Of a stretch of 64,000 nt of DNA, positions 54,166 to 63,378 are shown one piece after another. The stretch covers positions 574,120 through 638,119 of the forward strand of contig JAMPAZ010000001.1 of the NCBI GenBank assembly GCA_023666965.1, in the 5' to 3' direction. Numbering within the stretch: position 1 is the first letter of the stretch; every line of letters begins with the position of its first letter. Under the pieces are notes generated by a model. It saw only the letters and a program-made list of their open reading frames with translations. It made no database searches and was not told the DNA's origin. The translations under genes were made by a program, and so were the position numbers. The stretch is from Muribaculum sp. (GTDB taxonomy: Bacteria > Bacteroidota > Bacteroidia > Bacteroidales > Muribaculaceae).

Positions 54166-54827
54166 TGGCACGGTTCGATAAACTACAGGTCATGGCAAAA
54201 ATCGGAGAAGCTCCGATGGTGCCGGTATTTTACCACAAAGACATTGAGATTGCCAAAGCTGTTCTAAAAGCTTGCTACGAAGGAGGCATTCGTGCCTTCG
54301 AATTTACAAACCGCGGCGACTTTGCCCATGAAATATTCGGACAGCTCGTGAAATACGCCGCAGTCGAATGCCCCGATATGGCTATAGGAGTAGGCTCGGT
54401 TGTCGATGCCGGGACAGCTTCACTCTATATGCAGCTCGGAGCTTGTTTCGTAGTAGGTCCGCTATTTAATCCGGATGTAGCAAAAGTGTGCAATCGTCGT
54501 CAAGTTCCCTACACTCCGGGATGCGGAAGCATCTCGGAAGTCGGCAATGCACAAGAGGCCGGATGCGAGCTTTGCAAGGTGTTCCCGGGCGATGTTCTCG
54601 GCCCGAAATTCGTGAAGGGTCTTCTGGCTCCCATGCCTTGGTCAAAACTGATGGTGACGGGAGGCGTAGAACCGACGGAAGAAAACCTCACCTCATGGTT
54701 TAAGGCCGGGGTATATTGCGTCGGCATGGGCAGCAAATTGTTTCCCAATGAAACAATTGCAAGACAGGACTGGGGTGCAATAACCGCCAAATGTAAAGAA
54801 GCTCTGGAAGTAACTTCACGCTTCTGA
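54165..54827 (+). CDS. eda: KDPG/KHG aldolase
   Basis: Eda splits KDPG into pyruvate and glyceraldehyde-3-phosphate. The 220-residue TIM-barrel protein has Glu46 in 'RAFEFTNR' and the Schiff-base Lys138 in '[14 protein letters not shown]', with the phosphate-binding '[12 protein letters not shown]' near 165-176. The E. coli enzyme has 213 residues, so length is normal. It ends the operon, 115 nt before a terminator hairpin. Confidence 0.95.
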   Translation: MARFDKLQVMAKIGEAPMVPVFYHKDIEIAKAVLKACYEGGIRAFEFTNRGDFAHEIFGQLVKYAAVECPDMAIGVGSVVDAGTASLYMQLGACFVVGPLFNPDVAKVCNRRQVPYTPGCGSISEVGNAQEAGCELCKVFPGDVLGPKFVKGLLAPMPWSKLMVTGGVEPTEENLTSWFKAGVYCVGMGSKLFPNETIARQDWGAITAKCKEALEVTSRF

Positions 54828-54942
54828 CAGCCATCTAAAGATACTTAGTCAAACGCGCCAAGCACCCCAAGATACACAAATTGCACATGGAGGTTGCGCC
54901 AAAATGGGATCAGCGCGTCTGAAAGATGCTAATTTTGTGTAG

Positions 54943-54981
54943 CCGGGTATTGGAGCGTAGCGTCAATGCCCGGTTTATAAT
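54943..54981 (+). terminator. Terminator of the SDR-EIIC-kdgK-eda operon
   Basis: CCGGGTATTG (54943-54952) pairs with CAATGCCCGG (54964-54973) with one G-T pair, followed by TTTATAAT. The loop contains GAGCGTAGCG. Confidence 0.72.
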
Positions 54982-54995
54982 GTAAATAAGCAATT

Positions 54996-55048
54996 AAATC
55001 TGAAAAGATTTAACCTCCTGACAGATAGATAAAAATCTTTCCAGATTT
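54996..55048. repeat. 16-bp-arm inverted repeat
   Basis: AAATCTGAAAAGATTT (54996-55011) and AAATCTTTCCAGATTT (55033-55048) pair over 16 positions with one G-T, separated by 21 nt. There is no T run after it, so it is not a standard terminator. Each arm is itself nearly palindromic, so a cruciform or protein-binding site is also possible. Confidence 0.65.
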
Positions 55049-55059
55049 CACATACTCCT

Positions 55060-55155
55060 CCAACATTAAGCCGGGCAAATCGGTCTGACGACCGCTTTAC
55101 CCGGCTATACAATTTTCGAACTTCTTTCAGAAGCACATGCATTTTGACACACCCT
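55060..55155. repeat. Structured intergenic repeat, copy 2 (about 96 bp)
   Basis: This is the partner of 28152-28248. It keeps the CCGGG/CCCGG outer stem (55071-55075 with 55100-55104), the CGGTC/GACCG inner stem with covarying loop bases, CTTCTTTCAGAAG, and the end ATTTTGACACACCCT. Differences fall mainly in loops and linkers, suggesting that structure is conserved. Confidence 0.75.
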
Positions 55156-55215
55156 CTCCGTGTCTTGCCTCGGCCTCTTGGTTTGGCCTGACGCGCGGAA
55201 TATGCCTGTTAATAT

Positions 55216-57645
55216 TTAAATTTTCAGTTTCACTGAGTTACCGTTATACCTTACAGTCTTGCCACCTTTCATGGGTGAGTCGCCGACTCCCGATTTATCA
55301 TTCACCTTAACAATTCTGAACTTTCTGCTTTTCAACATCCCGGGGAATTCGCCTTCACGATCCGCGATGGTCAAAGTGTTGGTTGCATCATCCCATGAAA
55401 ACTTGATGGTGGAGCAGATACCTTTCTCATAATTATAATTGTCGTTCTCATCCTCATACAGCACAAATTCCGCATCTTGACCGGGATATACGCGAATCTC
55501 TAGATTGTCCCAATTCTTTTCGGCTGCGTATTGTACATCCGGACCCCAGGGAACGATGCTACCGGCACGTACATAGACAGGCATGATGTCGATTGGTGTA
55601 TCACGATTTACCGTTTGGCCGCCATCCAACAGCTCGTTTGTCCAAAAGTCGTACCACTTCGCTCCGGAAGGAAGATACACTTCCGTTTTACCTATTGCCG
55701 ACATATCCTTAATGTGTCCGTTACGGCTTTCGTCTTGATAGGTGTATAACGAATCGGTTACCGGGCGCACAAGGAAACTTTTGCCAAACATATATTCGAG
55801 CGGTTGCTCCTTGGCTTTCCGGTCATGGGCGAAGTCCATTACAAACGGACGAATTATGCTTCCGTCGTTGCTGGTCACGTCCCACGTGGTGCTGTAGAGA
55901 TATGGCAGCAAGCGATATCGCAGACGCGTGTACTTTTTAATCGCATCGTATGCCCAATCTCCGGGTTTGCCGAATTGGTAGATTTCGACAGCCACGGGCG
56001 ATGAGTTGTGCGAACGCATGATCGGCTGAAATGCGCCCCACTCATACCACCGTGTATGCAATTCGTGATAAGCCACATTATCTACGGTATTGTTGTATTC
56101 CCAGGCAAAAAAACCTCCGAGGTCGGTGTTCCAGTAAGGAATTCCGCACAATGAATAGTTGATGCCTGCAGTGACTTGATTTCTGAAATTGTTCCAAGTA
56201 GATGTCACGTCACCGCTCCAAGAATGCGACCCATAGTGCTGCTGTCCGAAAGAGGAGGAGCGAGTCAGCAAGAACACACGCTTGGCATCAGAAGCGGCAC
56301 GTTGATTTTCATATACCCCTTTATTAGTCATAAGCGGAAATGCATTGTGTACCCTGCGGAATGAACCTAAATACGTGGGAGTGTCGAAGTCGCTGTCTTT
56401 GATGTTCAGGTGGTCCGGCTCCGTTGAATCAAGCCACCACGCATCCATACCGAGGCTGAAAATATTTTCATTCAACCGATCCCAATAAATCTTGCGTGCT
56501 TCGGGGTTGAACGGATCGTATGGTTGCGCACCTGACTGTGGAGGCCATGTTTCAAATCGCAACAGAGCATTAATTTTCTCCATTTTCTGATACATATCGG
56601 TCCATGGCCCGAATGAAGCCCAAACGGAAATCATTATGTGCGCATTGTTGTCATGCACATAATCGACCATCTCTTTCGGCGACTTAATTCGCGGGACACC
56701 ATAATCGGCATTAGGATCTTCCCCGTTGGGCAGGAATTTCATAAATTGCGGATCGCCGATCTTGTTGATGTAACGCGGATTTTCAAAAGCCATAGAATTC
56801 CAGTTTGAGTCGCAGCCCCAATATTGCCAGTCTTGTATGATTCCATCAAGAGGGATACGCTCTTTGCGGTATCTGTCCAAGACATAGCACAGTTCGTCAG
56901 GACTCTTGTAGCGCTCTCTGCACTGCCAGAGTCCGAGAGTCCACAGCGGATACATAGGAGCGCTCCCGGTCAAGTCCCTCACACCTGCCACTACCCCTTC
57001 GGCATTTCCACCGTATATAAAATAGTAGTCGGCACAATCGCCCACTTCGGAATCAAATGAAGTCTCCTGCCGATTGTCGAGGAATGTTGTCGGCGAATAG
57101 TTATCCCAATACAGACCGTATCCCTTTTCGGAATGCATGAACGGAATGCAGATATTGGTGTTCGAGTTTCTTAAATACAATTTTTGGTTGCGCTGACTCA
57201 GCCGCCCGGTCTGCTGCTGCCCCATGCCGTAGACAATCTCATTTGGCTCAAGCAAAAAAGCCTGCCTTACGTTATAAGAAGCCGTACCCGCATCGTTAAT
57301 TGGAGTAAATTGCGTGCCATAATCCTTGTCACGGAGCAGAACATCACCATTTTCATTGCGGAACAGGATGCCACCGGTAGTGTTATCGAGTTCGACCTGC
57401 AATTTTGATGTTTTGTAGATGGTTTTTCCGTTTGACACAGTCTTAGAGACATTTACCGCCTCCGGTTTCTTTATGATAGACAAGCTGTTGTGATTGTATT
57501 GACTGCCTTGGGGCACTTTGTATACCCTAACTGTGGATGGCGTAAAAAAAGTTATGTCCACATCAAGACCTTGCACAGTCTCTCCACTTGCACTCACGGC
57601 TAAAATGGAGGCAAAAATTGGAAGCATCAATTTACTGATTTTCAT
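55216..57645 (-). CDS. Glycoside hydrolase family 31 (alpha-glucosidase/alpha-xylosidase type)
   Basis: The 809-residue protein has a signal peptide (about 1-20, SAS|G). An N-terminal beta domain (about 25-230) precedes the GH31 barrel, with nucleophile Asp406 in 'DAWWLDSTEPD' and acid/base Asp479 in 'HSWSGDVTSTW'. A C-terminal DUF5110-like beta domain covers about 700-790. It releases alpha-linked glucose or xylose from glycans in the periplasm or at the surface. A TATATTTG box (57694-57701, minus strand) lies about 50 nt before the ATG. It diverges from the GH2 gene, so both may share regulation. Confidence 0.93.
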   Translation of the reverse strand: MKISKLMLPIFASILAVSASGETVQGLDVDITFFTPSTVRVYKVPQGSQYNHNSLSIIKKPEAVNVSKTVSNGKTIYKTSKLQVELDNTTGGILFRNENGDVLLRDKDYGTQFTPINDAGTASYNVRQAFLLEPNEIVYGMGQQQTGRLSQRNQKLYLRNSNTNICIPFMHSEKGYGLYWDNYSPTTFLDNRQETSFDSEVGDCADYYFIYGGNAEGVVAGVRDLTGSAPMYPLWTLGLWQCRERYKSPDELCYVLDRYRKERIPLDGIIQDWQYWGCDSNWNSMAFENPRYINKIGDPQFMKFLPNGEDPNADYGVPRIKSPKEMVDYVHDNNAHIMISVWASFGPWTDMYQKMEKINALLRFETWPPQSGAQPYDPFNPEARKIYWDRLNENIFSLGMDAWWLDSTEPDHLNIKDSDFDTPTYLGSFRRVHNAFPLMTNKGVYENQRAASDAKRVFLLTRSSSFGQQHYGSHSWSGDVTSTWNNFRNQVTAGINYSLCGIPYWNTDLGGFFAWEYNNTVDNVAYHELHTRWYEWGAFQPIMRSHNSSPVAVEIYQFGKPGDWAYDAIKKYTRLRYRLLPYLYSTTWDVTSNDGSIIRPFVMDFAHDRKAKEQPLEYMFGKSFLVRPVTDSLYTYQDESRNGHIKDMSAIGKTEVYLPSGAKWYDFWTNELLDGGQTVNRDTPIDIMPVYVRAGSIVPWGPDVQYAAEKNWDNLEIRVYPGQDAEFVLYEDENDNYNYEKGICSTIKFSWDDATNTLTIADREGEFPGMLKSRKFRIVKVNDKSGVGDSPMKGGKTVRYNGNSVKLKI

Positions 57646-57888
57646 GACCGGTTCTTAAAAATTTAAATATCAAGGTTAATACTTTAATATTTACAAATAT
57701 AGCCTTTTTAGACACACTACTAAAACGGCTCCGCAATCATTTAACACGAATTAACAGCGCAACTTCACTCGCTCAGTAAATCTGTTAGAAATTTTACTCT
57801 AAATTTGTATTTTAGAATCACTACCGCGTTTAGTTGAAATATAACCGCTATTCATTCCATACGAATCGAAGAAGAAAAAATAACTTTA

Positions 57889-60363
57889 ATGAATATACCT
57901 CCCATTATGCAATCATTGTGCAGAAAAAGACGTAACATATACAAATTTATGGTTACGCTTGGTTTAGGATTAACAGTGAGCATTCCTAACGTCTATGCCT
58001 CTCAACGAGAGATTAAAGATATAAACTTTGATTGGCACTTCTCAGCCGGCGATCCCGCCAATGCGGAGGCCATGGATTTCGACGACAGTGGATGGCAAAT
58101 CGTAAATCTGCCCCATGACTTCCAAATAAGCCAACCATGGGTCGCTCCATCGCCCGACGAGAAGCCGGATCTGGAAAATCCGGTGGCCAATGTACTATCT
58201 CGACTGAGTTCACGTGGCTTTAAGGAGATGGGCACGGGTTGGTACCGCTACGATTTGCGCCCCGAGCCGTCTTGGAAAGGCAAACGCGTATTACTTGACT
58301 TCGGCGGCATAATGCTTGTCGGCGACGTGTATTTCAATGGGAAGAAGGTGGGAGGAACAGACTATGGGTATGTAGGTTTTGAAATTGATATTTCCGATTT
58401 GATAGATTACGACGGCGAGAATGTGATAGCGGTAAGAGCCGACACCGGTGCCCCCGATAATTCGAGATGGTACACCGGCGGTGGCATCAACCGAATGGTG
58501 AAGGTCGTAGTCACTAATCCGGACACATACTTCATGCGCCACCCTCTGTATATCACAACACCGGTTGCCGAAACCGACCGTGCAACGGTTAGGCTACAAG
58601 CAGAAATCGCTGCTCTTAAGCATAAGGGGGAAACAATCACTGTCAACACCGTCATAAAAGATGCCGACGGCAATCAAGTTTATGACAAGACAGTAAATCT
58701 TCCGTTCAATCCAAAAATGCGCACCAATGAATATCTTGTCGACAGCCTCGAACTCAAAAATCCTCGACTTTGGGATCTTGATTCGCCCAATCTTTACAAC
58801 GTTGAGATGTCAATCCTTGATGACAAAGGCAATGTGGTCGATAAGGTAGATGACACCTTCGGCATCCGCAAAATTGAATATTCGCCGGAATTCGGCTTCA
58901 AACTCAACGGGAAAAAAGTTCTTTTCCAAGGACTGTCAGGGCACAACTCATACGGAGCCGTCGGCAGTGCCGCCTTCCCACGATCAATTGAAAAGCAGAT
59001 ACAATTGCTGAAAGAGAACGGATTCAATGAGATTCGATGCGCACATAACCCGTACAGCGAAGAGATGCTTGATTTGTGCGACAAATACGGCATCTTAGTG
59101 GTCGACGAAATCTACGACAAATGGCTCAGACAGTATGCCGGCGGCCGGCGCGACTGGATGGAGCTTTGGCCAAAGGATGTACCTGAATGGGTAAAGCGCG
59201 ACCGCAATCATCCGAGCGTGGTGATGTGGAGCCTCGGGAATGAGCTCCAGACGATGTGGGAAATACCATTTGCCGATTGGGGAGTGACTCCTTACAGGCT
59301 ACAAAAGACGCTGCTTAACCGCTACGACAAGACAAGGCCCGTGACAGTGGCAATGCATCCACGCGGCCGCAACCTACAGACCGACTCCCTGCCCGCTCCG
59401 CTCGCTCTTGAAACCGATATTGCGGCATACAACTTCAGATACATGTATTTTCCAATCGACCATCGCAACTATCCTGATATGATATTTTTCCAAAGCGAGG
59501 CAAACCTGTCAAATATGGGGCCTAACTTTTTCGACATGGACCGTAAAAGCGTTGTGGGATTGTCATACTGGGGCATGATCGACTATATCGGAGAATCCAC
59601 CGGTTGGCCGGCGAAGGGTTGGACTCAAGGAGTATTCGACATATCACTTGAACCCAAGCCAATGGCATATTTCCTTCGGAGCTATTTCAAACCCAACGAG
59701 CCACTTGTCCACATATCGGTTATTGAAGAGGAGGGAGAGCAAAGGATGTGGAACGACGCTAAAATCGGACATGACCAGCAGACCGACCATTGGAACCGCC
59801 AAAAAGGGCGCAAGTATGACATATATACCTACACGAATGCCGACGAAGTCGAGTTAATCCTTAACGGAAGAAGCCTTGGACGCGTAGCAAATGACACTGT
59901 CAACAGCCGAGCACGCAATCGCATTCTTTGGAAAAACGTCGAGTATGAACCGGGAGTGCTTGAGGCCGTTGCCTATAACACCGGGGCTAAGAAGCCCGTG
60001 GCACGGCACCGCATCGAGACTACCGGCAAGATGATGACGCTCGACATAAGCAGCGACAATCCCGCCTGGCAAGCCGACGGCATGGATCTCCAACATGTGA
60101 GAATACTTGCCGTCGACAGCAAGAAACGGCACGTGGCTCCGGAAAATACTCTTCTCCACTTCAATGTGGAGGGACCCGCTGAGATAATCGGGGTGGCTAA
60201 CGGCGACATGACGAGCGAGGAATCGTTTGTCGGCAATACCCGACGACTATATAACGGGCGCGCATCCGTGGTACTTCGTTCGACCCGAGAAAGCGGTCCG
60301 GTGGTGCTCACTGTGACTCCGGATGGCGGCAAACCCGTAAAGTATAGAATGAATACAAACTAA
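57889..60363 (+). CDS. Glycoside hydrolase family 2 (beta-galactosidase type)
   Basis: The 824-residue protein has an N-terminal signal that ends near residue 38 (YAS|Q), with ATGs at codons 1, 7 and 21 as possible starts. Domains are the sugar-binding jelly roll (about 40-215), the Ig-like domain (about 220-330), the TIM barrel (about 335-620) with acid/base Glu452 in 'MWSLGNELQ' and nucleophile Glu537 in 'FFQSEANLS', and C-terminal beta domains including a DUF4982-like part (about 640-720). The exact glycan is unknown. A TAAATTTG -7 box is at 57800-57807. It forms a divergent pair with the GH31 gene. Confidence 0.93.
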   Translation: MNIPPIMQSLCRKRRNIYKFMVTLGLGLTVSIPNVYASQREIKDINFDWHFSAGDPANAEAMDFDDSGWQIVNLPHDFQISQPWVAPSPDEKPDLENPVANVLSRLSSRGFKEMGTGWYRYDLRPEPSWKGKRVLLDFGGIMLVGDVYFNGKKVGGTDYGYVGFEIDISDLIDYDGENVIAVRADTGAPDNSRWYTGGGINRMVKVVVTNPDTYFMRHPLYITTPVAETDRATVRLQAEIAALKHKGETITVNTVIKDADGNQVYDKTVNLPFNPKMRTNEYLVDSLELKNPRLWDLDSPNLYNVEMSILDDKGNVVDKVDDTFGIRKIEYSPEFGFKLNGKKVLFQGLSGHNSYGAVGSAAFPRSIEKQIQLLKENGFNEIRCAHNPYSEEMLDLCDKYGILVVDEIYDKWLRQYAGGRRDWMELWPKDVPEWVKRDRNHPSVVMWSLGNELQTMWEIPFADWGVTPYRLQKTLLNRYDKTRPVTVAMHPRGRNLQTDSLPAPLALETDIAAYNFRYMYFPIDHRNYPDMIFFQSEANLSNMGPNFFDMDRKSVVGLSYWGMIDYIGESTGWPAKGWTQGVFDISLEPKPMAYFLRSYFKPNEPLVHISVIEEEGEQRMWNDAKIGHDQQTDHWNRQKGRKYDIYTYTNADEVELILNGRSLGRVANDTVNSRARNRILWKNVEYEPGVLEAVAYNTGAKKPVARHRIETTGKMMTLDISSDNPAWQADGMDLQHVRILAVDSKKRHVAPENTLLHFNVEGPAEIIGVANGDMTSEESFVGNTRRLYNGRASVVLRSTRESGPVVLTVTPDGGKPVKYRMNTN

Positions 60364-60423
60364 AATGCATGTGCGTAGCTACTAAAACGGCACAGCGGTG
60401 GCTATCAGACTCTTGACTTAATT

Positions 60424-61299
60424 TCAAATTCGGTCTAAGACGGTGGCTATCAAGTCGCGGATGGCAGTCTTATAGTTTGGGGTTGCTTTGGTGGAGACGC
60501 GATTAGCTATAATTGAGCATACTGTCATGGCCTTATGCCCAAGCAATAGCGACAATCCTTGCAACGGTGCGCTCTCCATCTCGTAGTTAGTGACCGGTTC
60601 GCTTTTGAAACGGAACGACTCGATCCTTCTGTTCAAATCCGGATTGGCCAAAGGCAGTCTAAGTTCACGGCCTTGCGGGCCATAGAATCCGACAGCCGAT
60701 ATGGTGTGTCCGCGCACCATGTCGTCGCGCCCGATTTGTTCGACGAGTTCTTTGTCGGCCGGCACAACGTATGGGGCAGCCCATAGAGCATTCCACCCCA
60801 CATATTCACAGAAAGCACGTTCATAGTCGAGATCGCACACCCTATTGCGGCCAGCATAAAAATTGAGCACTCCGTCGAATCCGATTGCGTGGGCGGCAAT
60901 TACAGGCGTGCCGACAATAAGCTCGGGCTGCAAAGCTCCTGACGTGCCGATGCGCACCAACGTTAAAGTACGGTGCTTATCCTTGACTTCGCGAGTTGAG
61001 AAGTCAATATTGGCCAATGCATCCAATTCGTTTATAACAATGTCGATGTTGTCGGGTCCGATTCCGTGGCTTAAACACATAATCGGCTTGCCCTTATACA
61101 TACCGCCTATGGTATGGAACTCCCTTGATGACACTTCAAAAGTCTTAGAGTCAAAGAATTCCGCCACCATGTCGACGCGACCCGGATCGCCTACCAAAAT
61201 GATCTTGTCGGTTAGTTGTTCGGGCAACAAGTGCAGATGAAATATTGAGCCGTCGGGATTGATAATCATCTCCGAAGCCTGTATAGTACGAGGTGCCAT
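60424..61299 (-). CDS. Nucleoside phosphorylase (uridine phosphorylase-like)
   Basis: The 291-residue protein belongs to the PNP/UDP phosphorylase family. Marks are 'DKIILVGDPGRVDMVAEFFDS' (phosphate binding), 'CLSHGIGPDNIDIVINELDAL', 'LVRIGTSGALQPEL', and 'NYEMESAPLQGLSLLLGHKAMTVCSIIANR' near the C-terminus. It splits a nucleoside with phosphate into base and ribose-1-phosphate. The ATG at 61299 (MAPRTIQ) is preferred; the ORF could extend to 61344. It is 69 nt after dprA. Confidence 0.9.
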   Translation of the reverse strand: MAPRTIQASEMIINPDGSIFHLHLLPEQLTDKIILVGDPGRVDMVAEFFDSKTFEVSSREFHTIGGMYKGKPIMCLSHGIGPDNIDIVINELDALANIDFSTREVKDKHRTLTLVRIGTSGALQPELIVGTPVIAAHAIGFDGVLNFYAGRNRVCDLDYERAFCEYVGWNALWAAPYVVPADKELVEQIGRDDMVRGHTISAVGFYGPQGRELRLPLANPDLNRRIESFRFKSEPVTNYEMESAPLQGLSLLLGHKAMTVCSIIANRVSTKATPNYKTAIRDLIATVLDRI

Positions 61300-61368
61300 A
61301 GTTATATGTCTTAAAAATTGGTTATGATTCCATATATTAAACATTGATTAACTTCAAAAGTTGAATAG

Positions 61369-62466
61369 TCATGCCAGCCGGTATTTACCGCCGGGATATG
61401 TTATGATCAGCTCTTTAAATTCCATGTCGACCAACAAAGGCATTAGGCGGTTAATAGGAATCGCAAGCTTGACGCACATACCGTTCAACGTTCCTTCGCC
61501 CGCGTCGCGCAAAAAGGCAACGACTTTCGCTTCATCCGCCGACAACTCCACCGGCAACGACTGCTGGGCACCTTCTTCTGGTGTCGGCACCCAACGCATC
61601 GCTCGTATAATGTCGTCGGCATTCTCAACAAGCTGAGCCACATTGCGTGCTATGAGCTTGTTGCATCCGCGGCTGAATTTGTCGGAAATGCGGCCAGGGA
61701 GAGCAAACACGTCGCGACTATACTCCGCCGCGATATTGGCCGTCACGAGCGCACCGCCCTTTTCGGCCGATTCAGCTACAATTATACAGTCGGCCAATCC
61801 TGCAACAATACGATTACGTGCCAAGAAGTTGCCTTTATGCATCTGTGTCTGCGACGAATATTCCGTGACGAGCATACCTCCATGGCGTACCATGTCCGCA
61901 GCAATCTGACGATGGACTGCCGGATACATCGTATTAAGTCCATGAGCCAAAACTCCAATAGTGGGGACACCGTTGATCATCGACGACCTGTGGGCGGCCA
62001 CGTCGATTCCGTATGCCAATCCGCTGACCACCATAATTCCGGGAATTTTTGCCGCCAATTCCTTAACCGTGTCGTCCACGAATTTCAGTCCGTAGGGGGT
62101 TGAGTGGCGAGTGCCTACTATGCTCACCACATGCGATGCATTAAGATCGGCATCTCCAAGTCCGAACAAAAGTAGCGGCGCATCGTCGCATTCAGTAAGC
62201 CTTACGGGATATTCGGAATCCGTAAAGTAATAGGTTTTAACATGATTCGACTCCATGAAGTCGATTTCGCGACATGCCCTTTCAAGCACTTCTTGCCGAT
62301 ATGCCGAGGCAAACAAGTTGCTTCGGCAGGCCATTCTGTGGGTCAGTTCTTGCTCCGAGGCTTCAAAGAAGTTTTGTTCCGATCCGGCGCGTGCCAGAAT
62401 TTCACCGGCGAGCTGTCGCGTAATGCCCCGAAGTGAAGCAAATGCTATTCTGTAGATGTCGATCAT
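61369..62466 (-). CDS. dprA: DNA-processing protein DprA
   Basis: DprA loads RecA on incoming single-stranded DNA during transformation. The 365-residue protein has a helical N-terminal domain (about 1-95), the Rossmann-like DprA core with 'SIVGTRHSTPYG' (near 113-124), 'VVSGLAYGIDVAAHRSSM' and 'GVLAHGLNTMYPAVHRQI', plus 'ARNRIVAGLAD', and a C-terminal winged helix (about 300-365). It is 18 nt after the thioesterase gene. No other competence genes are in the window. Confidence 0.96.
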   Translation of the reverse strand: MIDIYRIAFASLRGITRQLAGEILARAGSEQNFFEASEQELTHRMACRSNLFASAYRQEVLERACREIDFMESNHVKTYYFTDSEYPVRLTECDDAPLLLFGLGDADLNASHVVSIVGTRHSTPYGLKFVDDTVKELAAKIPGIMVVSGLAYGIDVAAHRSSMINGVPTIGVLAHGLNTMYPAVHRQIAADMVRHGGMLVTEYSSQTQMHKGNFLARNRIVAGLADCIIVAESAEKGGALVTANIAAEYSRDVFALPGRISDKFSRGCNKLIARNVAQLVENADDIIRAMRWVPTPEEGAQQSLPVELSADEAKVVAFLRDAGEGTLNGMCVKLAIPINRLMPLLVDMEFKELIITYPGGKYRLA

Positions 62467-62484
62467 CTGTGAGGAGAGAAAATT

Positions 62485-62889
62485 TTAATGTATATATTTT
62501 TCAAAATAAGCGGCCAACTCGTCGCCACGAGTCAGCTTGCCGTTTACCATTGTCACACAGCTGACTTCAGCTTTTGCGGCCAGACGTCCTTCGTGGTTGA
62601 CTATTTCTTGGTCGAATATGAATCTTGGCCCCTTGCGCGAGAGGTTGAGTCGGCTGAGGAATTTTTCGCCGGATACCAACGGCACTTTGTATTCTATGGT
62701 TACCTTGTTCAGAACCGGATATATATCGCGCGCACACATTTCGCGAAACGAGATGCCCTCTCGTTCACAAAACTCATGGCGAGTATGCTCCATATAATGA
62801 AGATAGTTGGCATTATTCACTATACCTTCAGCATCTACCTCGTAGTCGCGAACCTTCATCTCAATTTCAAAAATATATTTCCTTTCCAT
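62485..62889 (-). CDS. Hotdog-fold acyl-CoA thioesterase
   Basis: The 134-residue protein is a 4HBT-type thioesterase with the motif 'RDYEVDAEGIVNNANYLHYMEHTRHEF', whose Asp (residue 19 from this start) is the predicted catalytic residue. A TATATTTG box (62896-62903, minus strand) lies directly before this ATG and contains the upstream TTG, so that TTG is not the start. Translation may be nearly leaderless from 62889, or begin at the ATG at 62859. It heads an operon with dprA. Confidence 0.88.
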   Translation of the reverse strand: MERKYIFEIEMKVRDYEVDAEGIVNNANYLHYMEHTRHEFCEREGISFREMCARDIYPVLNKVTIEYKVPLVSGEKFLSRLNLSRKGPRFIFDQEIVNHEGRLAAKAEVSCVTMVNGKLTRGDELAAYFEKYIH

Positions 62890-62898
62890 ACAGCGCAA

Positions 62899-63378
62899 AT
62901 ATACAAATTCATTGTAGAATTATCGCCATTTGTGGATGAGAATATTTCCATGCATCGGCCTTTTGAATGCACTGTGGATGATGTTCCGTTGACATTATTT
63001 GTCCTATTTTCACTTTTTGCAGACAAACTCTCAGGCATTGCCCGACGTTTAAATGTCAATAAATGATGATTCTCTAATATTATGAACGAGACACACGTTC
63101 TATAGCACTTAAGAGGTTGCGCATATTTTGAAGCGCAGCCTCTTTGTTATATGTTTTTCCAGATTGTGGCGCTCTCGCGTAGCGGAGCGCTATTTAGACA
63201 TTGGCCATCTTAGCCGGGGGTTCGCATTCGCTCACGCCTCGGCTACACGGAGATTTTAAAAGGTCGATGTAAAAATCCGGTTGAAATGTTGAAATTTCAC
63301 AGATTCGAAATTGCAGGGACATCCGGTTTACAAGCGAGAGAAACACTACATGAGATTTCTGTCTCCAAGCAATTTGTT
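62899..63378. other. 480-bp gene-free region
   Basis: No convincing gene is present. It contains a terminator-like hairpin (63113-63142), a compact hairpin GCGCTC / GAGCGC (63169-63174 with 63185-63190), and a segment at about 63211-63245 with TAGCCG ... CGGCTA ends. The last two resemble the GC-rich intergenic hairpins seen elsewhere in the window (54943, 28163). Confidence 0.65.
63113..63150 (+). terminator. Terminator-like hairpin without an obvious upstream gene
   Basis: GAGGTTGCGC (63113-63122) pairs with GCGCAGCCTC (63133-63142) with one G-T pair, followed by TTTGTTATATG on the plus strand. No plus-strand gene precedes it, so it may end antisense or small-RNA transcription, or be part of a repeat. 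Confidence 0.45.

Larger units (their letters stand above)
54828..55215. other. 388-bp gene-free region between eda and the GH31 gene
   Basis: No credible gene is present. It holds the eda-operon terminator (54943-54981), a long inverted repeat (54996-55048) and copy 2 of the structured intergenic repeat (55060-55155), all separately listed. Confidence 0.75.

Noticed and set aside
60390-60452. Short repeat GGTGGCTATCA near the nucleoside phosphorylase 3' end
   Set aside because: Only about 12 bp are shared, one copy is inside the coding region, and no further structure supports it.
62488-63066. A 192-codon plus-strand frame reaching into the gene-free region
   Set aside because: Most of it is antisense to the thioesterase gene, and the remaining ~60 codons show no family features, although a terminator-like hairpin follows.
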